Source of the DNA: an uncultured Coriobacteriaceae bacterium
Lineage (GTDB): Bacteria > Actinomycetota > Coriobacteriia > Coriobacteriales > Atopobiaceae
Length of the DNA stretch: 54,715 nucleotides
Assembly: GCA_902786015.1 (NCBI GenBank)
Contig: CADAAU010000020.1
Location: forward strand, 1 to 54,715
Reading direction: 5' to 3'
This document shows, piece by piece, positions 34,240 to 42,307 of this stretch; within the stretch, counting starts at the first letter, position 1; every line of letters starts with the position of its first letter. A program made the position numbers and the translations under genes. The notes under the pieces were generated by a model. The model saw nothing but the letters and a program-made list of their open reading frames with translations. It made no database searches and had not been told where the DNA came from.

Positions 34240-35739
34240 TCATACTGTTGTGACGCTCCCGTTCTGCATAATCGAGATCTGGTCGACAGCTGACACGTTC
34301 CACGGCGTCTCGTAAAGACCCGTGCCCACGTCCCACGCATTGCCGCCCATGGTTCGGGACGAAAGGTCCACGGCGCCGCTGTATTGTCGCAGGTCGCCAA
34401 GACCTCCTTGGTCGATCCACTCCGTGCCGCTAAAGTTGATCTCGCCGCTGTCCCAGTTGACATCTCCACTTACGTAGCAGGTTCCGTAGGTCTCGCCTGG
34501 GCCGGTGTCCTCGGTACCGACGTAGCAGATGCCCTCGAGGTGACCGGATTCCGTCACCGTGGTCCAGTTGAAGGCCACAGCCCTGTTTATGTGGTGGTCG
34601 CCCTCTACGTAGGAAGAGGTGCCGACGTAGGTGCCGCTCCACTTGCGCGGGAAGGAATCGGCGTGGTTGGTTGCGGGAGCCGGCGCCGGTGCGGGCGTGG
34701 GTTCGGGATCTGGTTCCGGCTTCGGCGTAGGCTGAGCGCTGGAGGAGGAGCTGTCGTCGGACGACGTGCTCTGTTTGCCGTCTGAGCCGCTCGTCGATGA
34801 GCTTGACTGCTTTGCATCGCCCGGGTCCGCCTTGCTCGAGTCCGCGTTGCTTTCCTTCGTCGAGCTCTTGTCCTTGGTTATTTCCATGGTTGCGGTGTCG
34901 TTTTTGGCGGTATTGGACGCGGCCACGGTGCCGCTAGAGGCATCTGCGTTGGTTCTTACCGTTTTGTATGCTGCCATGCCCATGACGATGGCTAGAACCG
35001 CAAGCACGGCGACGAGTGCTATAAGGCCAGTGGGTCGTTTGGGCGCTGGTGGGGTGGGCGGATTTGGTGTAGAGGGCGCCTGGTTAGCTGCGTAGGTCGA
35101 GTTGGACGGCGGAGCCTGGGTCGAGACTGACTTCTCGTGTGGGACCGCAAATTGGCTGCCGCCCGATCGAGCGTTGTTAGTAGATGACGCTGGTTGGTTG
35201 GATCCTTCGCTTGCGACGCTTGTCGAGCTCGATTCGAATTCGGACCTTACGGGTGGCAGAGGTATCTCGGGCAACGACTGGGTCCGCGCGATTGCGTTGC
35301 GCAGACAGGTAGAGACGCGGGCGGCGGCTTGGGGTTCGATTGCACGGTCGCACAGAATGAGACATACTCGGTCCGCGGCCTCGTCGAGCTCCCGTCTGTT
35401 TGGGGCCTCCGACGCGAACGACACAAGGGGTTCGAGCAGCTCGGCGTCGCAGTTGTACTCGAACACCCTGAACTCAGGCGCGTCGGTGTTGCCGATGTCT
35501 GCCGTGTAGGCGAGCAGCCGAGATGGGTTGTGGAGCAGCGAGAGTCCTACGTCGGTAAAGACGTGATACAAGGCGTCCGCGAATGTGAGACTCTCGCCTT
35601 CGTCATGGCTTGGTCCGCGTTGGGGGTCTCGAATCGTTGTGCTCGAACTACGTGCGACTGATGAGGTGAGGCCGGAGCCGCAGGACTTGCAGTAATGGGC
35701 GTCCTCGTCGTTGGGTGCTCCACACTTTGGGCAATACAC
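34240..35739 (-). CDS. Zinc-ribbon membrane protein with Ser-rich linker and C-terminal extracytoplasmic domain
   Basis: 499 aa. GTG start after GGAGGT; a TTG four codons upstream is the alternative. A zinc ribbon opens the protein (YCPKCGAPNDEDAHYCKSCG). A cytosolic region of about 200 residues follows, then one transmembrane helix (LIALVAVLAVLAIVMGMAAY, about 240). The Ser/Lys/Asp-rich low-complexity linker includes SSSSTSGSDGKQSTSSDDSS and a PTPKPEPDPEPTPAPAPAPA stretch. The C-terminal domain is about 120 residues, Gly/Tyr-rich, with beta character (WSGTYVGTSSYVEGD, GTCYVSGDVNWDSGEINFSG). The layout suggests a sensor or surface protein. No function recognised. It is transcribed on its own. 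Confidence 0.8.
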   Translation of the reverse strand: MYCPKCGAPNDEDAHYCKSCGSGLTSSVARSSSTTIRDPQRGPSHDEGESLTFADALYHVFTDVGLSLLHNPSRLLAYTADIGNTDAPEFRVFEYNCDAELLEPLVSFASEAPNRRELDEAADRVCLILCDRAIEPQAAARVSTCLRNAIARTQSLPEIPLPPVRSEFESSSTSVASEGSNQPASSTNNARSGGSQFAVPHEKSVSTQAPPSNSTYAANQAPSTPNPPTPPAPKRPTGLIALVAVLAVLAIVMGMAAYKTVRTNADASSGTVAASNTAKNDTATMEITKDKSSTKESNADSSKADPGDAKQSSSSTSGSDGKQSTSSDDSSSSSAQPTPKPEPDPEPTPAPAPAPATNHADSFPRKWSGTYVGTSSYVEGDHHINRAVAFNWTTVTESGHLEGICYVGTEDTGPGETYGTCYVSGDVNWDSGEINFSGTEWIDQGGLGDLRQYSGAVDLSSRTMGGNAWDVGTGLYETPWNVSAVDQISIMQNGSVTTV

Positions 35740-35804
35740 GGCAACCTCCAATCAGGGCTTTTGCATGTGATGATATTACTTTAGGTGGCTTGCGCGAGCG
35801 CGTC

Positions 35805-35820
35805 CTACAAGCTATTGTGG
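35805..35820 (+). promoter_or_regulatory. Possible NrdR box upstream of nrdD
   Basis: CTACAAGCTATTGTGG matches 11 of 16 positions of the NrdR-box consensus ACACWATATATWGTGT, 28 bp before the nrdD start codon. A second box at the usual spacing is not clear, so this is weaker than the site at 37908. Confidence 0.35.
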
Positions 35821-35848
35821 TGAACATTGCCGACTCTGAGGAGATAGT

Positions 35849-37861
35849 ATGTCACCTTTAGCATATCCCACGTCCATCATCAAGCGTGACGGAACGCTCA
35901 TGAGCTTTGACAAGTCAAAAATCACTGCTGCCATCGAGCGTGCCGGTTCGGCCACCGGAGAGTTTGGTCCGGAGGAAGCCATCATCCTTTGTGGCCAAGT
36001 CTGCAAGGTCATCGCGCATCGTTTTGAAGGGGCATCTCCCACCGTCGAGGAGGTGCAGGACATCGTCGAGCAGTGCCTGATTACGGCCAATCACTTCGCG
36101 ACCGCCCGCGCCTATATCGTCTATCGCGAAAAGCGCGCCCAGACGCGTCGCGACCGCCAGACCTACATCGACGTGACGAGCTCGGTAAACGAGTACCTGA
36201 GCCGCATGGACTGGCGCGTGAACGCCAATGCCAACCAAGGCTACTCTCTCGGCGGCCTTATCCTCAACGTGAGCGGAAAAGTCATTGCCAACTACTGGCT
36301 CTCGCATATCTATCCACCCGCGGTGGGCGAGGCCCACAGGTCTGGCTCCTTTCACATCCATGACCTCGACATGCTCAGCGGCTACTGTGCAGGATGGAGC
36401 TTGCGCACATTGCTCAACGAGGGCTTTAACGGCGTGGCAAACAAGGTTGAGTCCGCACCGCCCCAACATCTGAGCGCTGCAATGGGCCAGATGGTCAACT
36501 TCCTCGGTACGTTGCAGAATGAGTGGGCGGGTGCGCAGGCGTTCAGCTCTACCGACACCTATCTCGCTCCGTTTGTCCGCGTGGACAACCTTACCTATGA
36601 ACAGGTAAAGCAGGAGATGCAGGGCTTTGTGTACAACATGAACGTCCCAAGTCGTTGGGGCACCCAGACACCCTTCTCGAACCTCACTTTCGACTGGACG
36701 TGCCCCGAGGACCTGCGCAACCAGGTGCCGCTGGTGGGCGGCGAGCCCGTCGACTTTACGTACGGGGACCTGCAAGAAGAGATGGACATGGTGAATCGCG
36801 CGTTCATCGAAGTCATGACCGAGGGCGATCAACACGGCCGCGTGTTTACCTTCCCTATCCCGACGTACAACATCACCAAGGACTTCCCGTGGGATTCTCC
36901 CAACACTGACCTCATGTTTGAGATGACGGCCAAGTACGGCCTGCCGTACTTCCAGAACTTCGTGAACTCCGACCTCGAGCCAAACATGGTTCGCTCCATG
37001 TGCTGCCGTCTGCAGCTCGACTTGCGAGAGCTGCTCAAGCGCGGCAACGGCCTGTTTGGGTCGGCCGAGCAGACTGGCTCCATCGGCGTGGTGACCATAA
37101 ACATGGCCCGGCTGGGATTCAAGCATGTGGCTAACGAGCGGGCGCTCGTTGACGAGCTGGACTATCTGCTCGTGCTGGCAAAGGTGTCGCTCGAGCTCAA
37201 GCGCAAGGAAATCCAGCGCCTCATGGATGCGGGCCTCTTCCCGTACACCAAGCGCTATTTGGGTACGCTGCGCAATCACTTCTCGACCATTGGCGTCAAT
37301 GGAATGAACGAGATGATTCGCAACTACAGCAAAGACGCCTACGACATCACGACGCCCGAGGGCCGCTCCCTCGCCATTCGCGTGCTCGACCACGTGCGCA
37401 AACGGATGGTGGAGTTCCAAGAAGAGACTGGTCATATGTACAACCTTGAGGCGACGCCGGCCGAGGGTACGACATATCGGTTTGCACGCGAGGACCTCAA
37501 GCGCTACGAGGGTATCATTCAGGCGGGCACGCCCGACGAGCCGTATTACACCAACTCGTCGCAGCTGCCCGTTGGATACACTGCCGACCCGTTCCAGGCG
37601 CTCGAGGAGCAAGAAGGGCTGCAAAAGAAGTACACCGGCGGAACGGTGCTTCACCTGTATATGGGCGAGCGCATCTCGAACGCAGAGGCGTGCAAGCAGT
37701 TGGTCAAGCGTTCGCTCGAGAACTACCGTCTGCCCTACATCACCGTGACACCCACGTTCTCCATCTGCCCCAAACATGGCTACATCGCCGGTGAGCATGC
37801 CTACTGCCCGCTGTGCGACGAGGAGCTGGCGCAGGCAAAACACGCCCGCCTGCAAAGGTAA
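35849..37861 (+). CDS. nrdD: Anaerobic (class III) ribonucleoside-triphosphate reductase, large part without glycyl-radical domain
   Basis: 670 aa. The N-terminal ATP-cone (IIKRDGTLMSFDKSKITAAI) gives allosteric control. The alpha/beta barrel carries the conserved active-site Cys region (VRSMCCRLQ, Cys385/386). The C-terminal zinc site reads SICPKHGYIAGEHAYCPLC. In ordinary NrdD (about 710-730 aa) the chain continues from the zinc site into the glycyl-radical loop with RVxGY. Here it stops 14 residues after the last cysteine, and that loop is encoded by the next gene (37973-38170). 670 plus 65 aa equals a normal full enzyme. GAGGAG precedes the ATG. The enzyme makes dNTPs under anaerobic conditions. 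Confidence 0.93.
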   Translation: MSPLAYPTSIIKRDGTLMSFDKSKITAAIERAGSATGEFGPEEAIILCGQVCKVIAHRFEGASPTVEEVQDIVEQCLITANHFATARAYIVYREKRAQTRRDRQTYIDVTSSVNEYLSRMDWRVNANANQGYSLGGLILNVSGKVIANYWLSHIYPPAVGEAHRSGSFHIHDLDMLSGYCAGWSLRTLLNEGFNGVANKVESAPPQHLSAAMGQMVNFLGTLQNEWAGAQAFSSTDTYLAPFVRVDNLTYEQVKQEMQGFVYNMNVPSRWGTQTPFSNLTFDWTCPEDLRNQVPLVGGEPVDFTYGDLQEEMDMVNRAFIEVMTEGDQHGRVFTFPIPTYNITKDFPWDSPNTDLMFEMTAKYGLPYFQNFVNSDLEPNMVRSMCCRLQLDLRELLKRGNGLFGSAEQTGSIGVVTINMARLGFKHVANERALVDELDYLLVLAKVSLELKRKEIQRLMDAGLFPYTKRYLGTLRNHFSTIGVNGMNEMIRNYSKDAYDITTPEGRSLAIRVLDHVRKRMVEFQEETGHMYNLEATPAEGTTYRFAREDLKRYEGIIQAGTPDEPYYTNSSQLPVGYTADPFQALEEQEGLQKKYTGGTVLHLYMGERISNAEACKQLVKRSLENYRLPYITVTPTFSICPKHGYIAGEHAYCPLCDEELAQAKHARLQR

Positions 37862-37864
37862 CGG

Positions 37865-37899
37865 CATGGGCGCAAACGAACTCGATTCGTTTGCGCCAT
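37865..37899. terminator. Hairpin between the two nrdD parts
   Basis: CGCAAACGAA and TTCGTTTGCG flank a 5-nt loop CTCGA; the stem extends by CATGG/CCATG around one bulged G. It begins 4 bp after the nrdD stop and has no T-run, so it may act as a processing or partial termination site. Confidence 0.5.
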
Positions 37900-37904
37900 G
37901 TGGG

Positions 37905-37955
37905 TTGACACAAGATATTGTGTTGGATATGATGTACATCCACAAAAACTTGGAT
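37905..37955 (+). promoter_or_regulatory. Near-consensus promoter overlapped by NrdR-type boxes
   Basis: TTGACA (37905-37910) and TATGAT (37928-37933) are exactly 17 bp apart. ACACAAGATATTGTGT (37908-37923) overlaps the -35 element and spacer and matches the NrdR-box consensus ACACWATATATWGTGT at 15 of 16 positions. A weaker second box (37940-37955, about 10 of 16) starts 32 bp later, the spacing typical of paired NrdR boxes. NrdR is the ATP/dATP-sensing repressor of ribonucleotide reductase genes. This promoter would drive the glycyl-radical gene and nrdG independently of nrdD. Confidence 0.75.
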
Positions 37956-37972
37956 ACACAAGGAGAGGGACC

Positions 37973-38170
37973 ATGATACACAAAGAAGAGCTCACGAGTA
38001 CAGGCGTTGTGATCGACGGCGTGGAGCTCAGCAACGACGAGCGCCAGCCATGCGAGGTGTGGACGCGTGTCATGGGCTACTACCGTCCCGTCTCGTTCTA
38101 CAACATCGGAAAGAAGGGCGAGTTCCACGAGCGCGTGGAGTTCGTCGAGCCCACGGCATGCTGCGCATAG
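37973..38170 (+). CDS. Stand-alone glycyl-radical subunit of class III ribonucleotide reductase
   Basis: 65-aa protein that ends with the NrdD C-terminal loop: CEVWTRVMGYYRPVSFYN, with the radical Gly at residue 35, followed by IGKKGEFHERVEFVE. The first 25 residues (MIHKEELTSTGVVIDGVELS) do not correspond to NrdD and read like an independent N terminus. AAGGAGA lies 8 bp before the ATG. Own promoter, own ribosome binding site and a 111-bp gap with a hairpin argue against a simple frameshift of nrdD. By analogy with GrcA/YfiD, which supplies a spare radical domain to pyruvate formate-lyase, it may assemble with the 670-aa subunit. The nrdG start lies inside its last codons. Confidence 0.88.
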   Translation: MIHKEELTSTGVVIDGVELSNDERQPCEVWTRVMGYYRPVSFYNIGKKGEFHERVEFVEPTACCA

Positions 38171-38835
38171 GCGGCATCGAGCCCTTCTCCACTGTCGACT
38201 GGCCCGGCAAGCTCGCCTGCGTGGCGTTCTTGGCCGGCTGCCCGTGGCGGTGTCCTTATTGTCAGAACCACGTTCTGCAAGACGTACGCGCGGGCGCGCT
38301 CGACGAGTCCGCGCTTTTCTCGTTGCTTGACCGCCGCAAGGGGCTTTTGGACGGCGTGGTCTTTAGTGGGGGAGAGCCCCTTGCCCAGGCTGGAATCGTA
38401 GACGTTGCCCAACGCGTGCGCGAGCTGGGCTTTTGTGTGGGCCTGCACACCTGCGGGGCCTTTCCGGAGCGGCTGCGCAAGATGCTGCCGTACGTGGATT
38501 GGGTGGGCCTAGACGTGAAGGCGCCGTGGGATGCCTATGACGCCATTACCAAGCGAGCCGAAACGGGGGCGCCTGTGCGCGAGAGCCTTGAGGTAGTGCT
38601 TGCGGCAGGAGTTGATTTGGAGGTCCGCACCACGTGGCATCCGGACCTGCTCGGTGTCGATGACATTGCCGTCATTGCCCACGACCTTGCGTCGCGCGGT
38701 GTGCGCTCATGGGCCGTGCAGGCTTATCGGCATCAGGGCACCACAGGCGAGCTGTCCCCAGATACCGTCTATCCGTCTGACGTTCCCGCCGAACTCCCGG
38801 TGCTCTTTGAGGCGTACGAGTTCCGCCGCGCTTAG
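38158..38835 (+). CDS. nrdG: Anaerobic ribonucleotide reductase activating protein (radical SAM)
   Basis: 225 aa. The Fe4S4 cluster motif is C-x3-C-x2-C in GCPWRCPYCQN (Cys28, Cys32, Cys35), with the SAM-binding VFSGGEPLAQAG and GLHTCGAFPERL. The enzyme reductively cleaves S-adenosylmethionine to create the glycyl radical on NrdD, here necessarily on the separate 65-aa partner. The ATG at 38158 overlaps the partner gene by 13 bp, so translation is probably coupled and the two made in proportion. It starts GIEPFSTVDWPGKLACVAFL, typical of this activase subgroup. Confidence 0.93.
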   Translation: MLRIGGIEPFSTVDWPGKLACVAFLAGCPWRCPYCQNHVLQDVRAGALDESALFSLLDRRKGLLDGVVFSGGEPLAQAGIVDVAQRVRELGFCVGLHTCGAFPERLRKMLPYVDWVGLDVKAPWDAYDAITKRAETGAPVRESLEVVLAAGVDLEVRTTWHPDLLGVDDIAVIAHDLASRGVRSWAVQAYRHQGTTGELSPDTVYPSDVPAELPVLFEAYEFRRA

Positions 38836-38879
38836 TAGGGGCGTGCGGTACGAGATTTACCGTTTATAACGTTTGTCAA

Positions 38880-38954
38880 GTATATCCACAAAATATACGT
38901 GTTCCAAATTGGCACGTTTCATTAAACGGCAACAGCCTAGCTTGTCATAAGCTA
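38880..38954 (+). promoter_or_regulatory. AT-rich control region of the pilus operon
   Basis: Contains inverted repeats GTATAT-N7-ATATAC (38880-38898), CGTTT/AAACG just after it, and TAGCTT-GTCAT-AAGCTA (38938-38954). Further down, TTGGGA with TATATT about 20 bp away (to 38998) is a possible promoter, ahead of the start codon at 39013. AT content is far above the surroundings. Confidence 0.4.
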
Positions 38955-39012
38955 AAAGTGGCTATTTGGGAAGAAAACAATTTGAATCTTATATATTAGA
39001 CGGGGGACTCTT

Positions 39013-40371
39013 ATGGCCCTGTTACCTCGCTCCGGTCGCGCGTTCACGCGAATGGGTGCTGCGACTACCCGCCTTGGTTTCGCTTTGGCGTTCATGCTCG
39101 CATTGAGCATGGCGTGGTCTTTGTGTGTATCGACACGCTTGGCACTTGCCGATGCAAGTCCCACGGAGTCCGCTACGGGTGCGCAGGAAGAAAAGCGAAC
39201 GGTGCCCACGCCATCCAAGCACATACGCACCACATCCTCGGACGGCCCGTGGACGGCTCGCGTCTGTGCAGGGGCCGGTGACGTGGTCTCGTACCGTCTG
39301 GAGGCTGACCTTCCTTCGGACCTCGCATCATACACGAGCTACCAGCTCTGGTTTTTCGACAAGCTCGGCGAGGGACTGGCATACGTCGAGGATAGCCTTC
39401 ACTCCTATGTTGTACATGCGGACGGCAGCACGAGCGACGTCCAGTTGACCGTAGAATTTGAAGAACAGAGCATGCGCGCTGGATCAGACGACATTTTGGG
39501 CGCGGTGTCAGGCCTGCTGTCCACGGACAAGATTGTGGTCGAATACGACTGCACGGTATTGCCTGGGGCGACGATGGGCCTTGTGGGGGGCAACCAAAAC
39601 GAGGTCTCGCTGCGCTATACCCGCGATCATGACTCGGAGGGGACTGGCACAAGCGTTCCGCAGACGACCTCCGTGCACACGCTGGGAATCGAGCTGCACA
39701 AGGTAGATGCCGAAGACGACAAGCCGCTCGCAGGGGCATCCTTCACCCTGCAAAACGCCGAGGGCCAATACCGCACTAAGTCGGGGTCGTGGACGAGTCA
39801 GGCCTCAGATGCGCAGGTAGCGACCACAGACGACAAAGGAGTCGCGACGTTTGCCGGAGTCGATGCGGGGACGTACACCATAGCCGAGGCAGAGGCGCCC
39901 GACGGATACGAGGCACTAAAGGCTCCCGTGAGCGTCAAGCTGGAAGTTACGGGTCTGGGCACCAAGCAGGCCACCCTCACCGCAGCCACCACGGGCGACG
40001 CGACGGTGACGGCCGTGGATGGCACCTCGGGCATTGCGACCATAACGGTCGAGAATCCCAAGTCGAGCGGCGAAGAAAAGAAGCCGGACAAGGACTCCGA
40101 CGACAAGAGTCCCGATGACAAGGACTCGGGCGGGAAACGTAACGGAGGCAGCACGCCCAAGAGCACGACGACGAGCGGCAGCTCAGAAGGTGGCAGCTCC
40201 GGAAGTACCAGCTCTACACGCTCGTCGTTGGCGACCACGGCAGATACCTCGCCGATCATGGGGACGGGAGTGTTGGTACTGGCGGTGACAATGGTTGTCG
40301 CGGGAGCGGCAAGCGGGCGCTCTGGCATAGAGTCAAGCGATACGCGAGCGCAGGCAGAGAAGAGGCAGTAA
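39013..40371 (+). CDS. Accessory pilin-like surface protein with Cna-B/SpaA domain and atypical LATTA sorting motif
   Basis: 452 aa. A signal peptide with a long basic n-region ends near LALADA (about residue 46). A first extracellular domain of about 170 residues follows. Then comes a SpaA/Cna-B domain (IELHKVDAEDDKPLAGASFT ... GTYTIAEAEAPDGYEA, with the E-box glutamate). A low-complexity Ser/Lys/Asp/Gly linker leads to LATTADTSP (LATTA at 406-410), a hydrophobic helix and an 18-residue tail. Position, helix and tail match a cell-wall sorting signal, but Pro2 and Gly5 of LPxTG are both Ala. The gene is first in the pilus operon, 37 bp before the major pilin. Role as tip or base pilin is inference. 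Confidence 0.8.
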   Translation: MALLPRSGRAFTRMGAATTRLGFALAFMLALSMAWSLCVSTRLALADASPTESATGAQEEKRTVPTPSKHIRTTSSDGPWTARVCAGAGDVVSYRLEADLPSDLASYTSYQLWFFDKLGEGLAYVEDSLHSYVVHADGSTSDVQLTVEFEEQSMRAGSDDILGAVSGLLSTDKIVVEYDCTVLPGATMGLVGGNQNEVSLRYTRDHDSEGTGTSVPQTTSVHTLGIELHKVDAEDDKPLAGASFTLQNAEGQYRTKSGSWTSQASDAQVATTDDKGVATFAGVDAGTYTIAEAEAPDGYEALKAPVSVKLEVTGLGTKQATLTAATTGDATVTAVDGTSGIATITVENPKSSGEEKKPDKDSDDKSPDDKDSGGKRNGGSTPKSTTTSGSSEGGSSGSTSSTRSSLATTADTSPIMGTGVLVLAVTMVVAGAASGRSGIESSDTRAQAEKRQ

Positions 40372-40408
40372 CGAGGTCGCAAGGCCGCGAATACGAAAGG
40401 ATAAGGGC

Positions 40409-42253
40409 ATGGCGTGGAGTATGAGAACGGTGGCAAAGGCAGCGGCAGGAGCGATGCTGAGCGCGACACTTGCATTGGGCGGGGCGATGCCAAGCGTGGC
40501 GTTGGCTGCGACTGGGGACACTACTGGTACGGGGACGCTCACGATCGAAAAGGATGCCAATAACACGGTGACATCCTATCATGCCATCAAAATCTTTGAA
40601 GGGAACGTCACGAACCAAGGAACGACGACCGCCCCCCAATGCGTGGCGATAGACGTTGATTGGGCGAACAACGACGTCAAGACAGCAGTAACGCATGCGA
40701 TTGATGCGTACTGTACTGCGCATCCCAGTGTCGCTAGGCCCGCTAACGACAGCGCCCAAGCGGCGGCGGACTTCATGGTGACAAATATAACCGGGTCAGA
40801 CTACAACACGTACGTTACGCCTGACTCGTTTGCCAACACGCTGGCAAACGAGCTTGCTGGCGCCCTAATGGACCAGCACCAAAATATCGGAACTGCAGTC
40901 ACGCCTGGTCAGGCAACGGAACTCACGGAGGGTTACTACCTCGTGATCTCCACTCCGTCAAATGCGAGCACCGGTGCGTCTGCCACCTCTCCCATTCTTG
41001 CGCTGCTTGCAGAGGACCAGCAGCTCACCATTCACGAGAAGGTCTCTGTGCCCACGATTGCCAAAACCGTCTCCGAAGACTCTCTACCTGGCACGACGAG
41101 CCGCTATGCCGACGCCCAGATAGGCCAGGACCTACGATATACCCTTACTGGTACAGTATCGGGCAACGTGGTCAGCTTTAACGAATACTTCTATCAGTTC
41201 ACTGACGTACTGCCCAAGGGACTCGATCTCCAGAAGGCCGCAGAAAATATCGACCTGTCGGATATTACCGTAAAAGTCGATAACTCCAAGAGCACGGCCA
41301 ATACGCAAACGGTTTATACGGTAACCGAAGGCTGTGCTGTTGCCTACACAAAGAACGATACGGACAAAACGAAGGTCCTGACCGTGACATTCGACGACCT
41401 CAAACTTGTAAAGGGTACCACGGCATCGAGCACTACGGCTGCGGCCATCCCAATCGATAAAGACTCTGTAATAACCGTGGAATACACAGCCAGACTCAAT
41501 GGCGATGCCATTGTTGGTGTTACTGGGAATGTGAACTCGGCGACCGTTACATACGATGCCATTCCAAACCGGCACAAGATCGAGGAGGGCACTACGACTC
41601 CCTCGACGGCCAAGGTCTACGAATACGCCCTCAAGCTCAAGAAGGTCGACCAAGTGCTTGAGCTTGACAGGAACTCGGACACGAACGAATACCTCGCTGG
41701 GGCTGAGTTCACGATCAAGGCGACATCGGTTGATGAGGGGCTCGCGAATGCGAACAAGTACATCAAGCAGGATGGCACGTTCGGTGAAACGACCTTGCCC
41801 GCGACTAACGCCTCCGGTTATAGCGATTACATCTTTAGGACCAATAACAATGGGTCCTTCGCTGTTAAGGGGCTTGATGCGGGAACGTATCTGATCCATG
41901 AGGTGACGGCTCCCTCTGGCTACAAAACACTCACATCCGATATTACGCTCGTCATAACTCCTGATAAGAACGCGACCACCCACGAGGTCCAGGGCGTAAG
42001 GGCTTCGCTCTCTGGTGGTGAGGGCGACGGGCAGGATACGAGTGCTACTCCAGACGGGGTTCTCGACATCGGTACCCGCGCATATTTCGACTCGACTGAC
42101 AACACTGTGACCGTTGTCGCCACCAATAAGAAGGAAGAGAAGCTCCCGCTTACGGGTCTCTCTGGCATCACGATGGTGTACGTGGTGGGCGGAACGATCT
42201 TGGTCGCCTCTCTGGCGGTCATCGTGCGTCGCCGCATGGCAGAAAAAGAGTAG
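40409..42253 (+). CDS. Major fimbrial subunit with LPLTG sorting signal
   Basis: 614 aa. The signal peptide ends near SVALAATGD (about 35). An N-terminal domain of about 180 residues is followed by an isopeptide-forming fimbrial domain (QIGQDLRYTLTGTVSGNVVS, about 240-395). Then comes a Cna-B/SpaA domain with KLKKVDQVLELDRNSDTNEY and the E-box YLIHEVTAPSGY (about 490). LPLTG lies at 579-583, followed by a hydrophobic helix and RRRMAEKE. These are the features of sortase-polymerised backbone pilins. No sortase is visible in the window. A terminator hairpin follows directly, before the giant adhesin. Confidence 0.9.
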   Translation: MAWSMRTVAKAAAGAMLSATLALGGAMPSVALAATGDTTGTGTLTIEKDANNTVTSYHAIKIFEGNVTNQGTTTAPQCVAIDVDWANNDVKTAVTHAIDAYCTAHPSVARPANDSAQAAADFMVTNITGSDYNTYVTPDSFANTLANELAGALMDQHQNIGTAVTPGQATELTEGYYLVISTPSNASTGASATSPILALLAEDQQLTIHEKVSVPTIAKTVSEDSLPGTTSRYADAQIGQDLRYTLTGTVSGNVVSFNEYFYQFTDVLPKGLDLQKAAENIDLSDITVKVDNSKSTANTQTVYTVTEGCAVAYTKNDTDKTKVLTVTFDDLKLVKGTTASSTTAAAIPIDKDSVITVEYTARLNGDAIVGVTGNVNSATVTYDAIPNRHKIEEGTTTPSTAKVYEYALKLKKVDQVLELDRNSDTNEYLAGAEFTIKATSVDEGLANANKYIKQDGTFGETTLPATNASGYSDYIFRTNNNGSFAVKGLDAGTYLIHEVTAPSGYKTLTSDITLVITPDKNATTHEVQGVRASLSGGEGDGQDTSATPDGVLDIGTRAYFDSTDNTVTVVATNKKEEKLPLTGLSGITMVYVVGGTILVASLAVIVRRRMAEKE

Positions 42254-42261
42254 TTCCGAAC

Positions 42262-42288
42262 AGCCCGAGCGCGTCTCGGGCTTTTTTT
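42262..42288 (+). terminator. Intergenic terminator/attenuator between major pilin and giant adhesin
   Basis: AGCCCGAG-CGCGT-CTCGGGCT followed by seven T in all (last base of the stem included). It lies 8 bp after the pilin stop and 19 bp before the adhesin ATG. Because only 54 bp separate the genes, the adhesin is probably expressed by read-through at a reduced level. Confidence 0.85.
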
Positions 42289-42307
42289 GCATAGCGAGGA
42301 AACGTTC

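Noticed and set aside
35915..38128. 737-codon open frame antisense to nrdD
   Set aside because: It overlaps nrdD and the glycyl-radical gene completely and its product shows no recognisable domain.
37859..38170. nrdD split as a sequencing frameshift
   Set aside because: The two parts are separated by 111 bp with a hairpin, a near-consensus promoter, a ribosome binding site and a new N terminus. One inserted or lost base cannot explain this.
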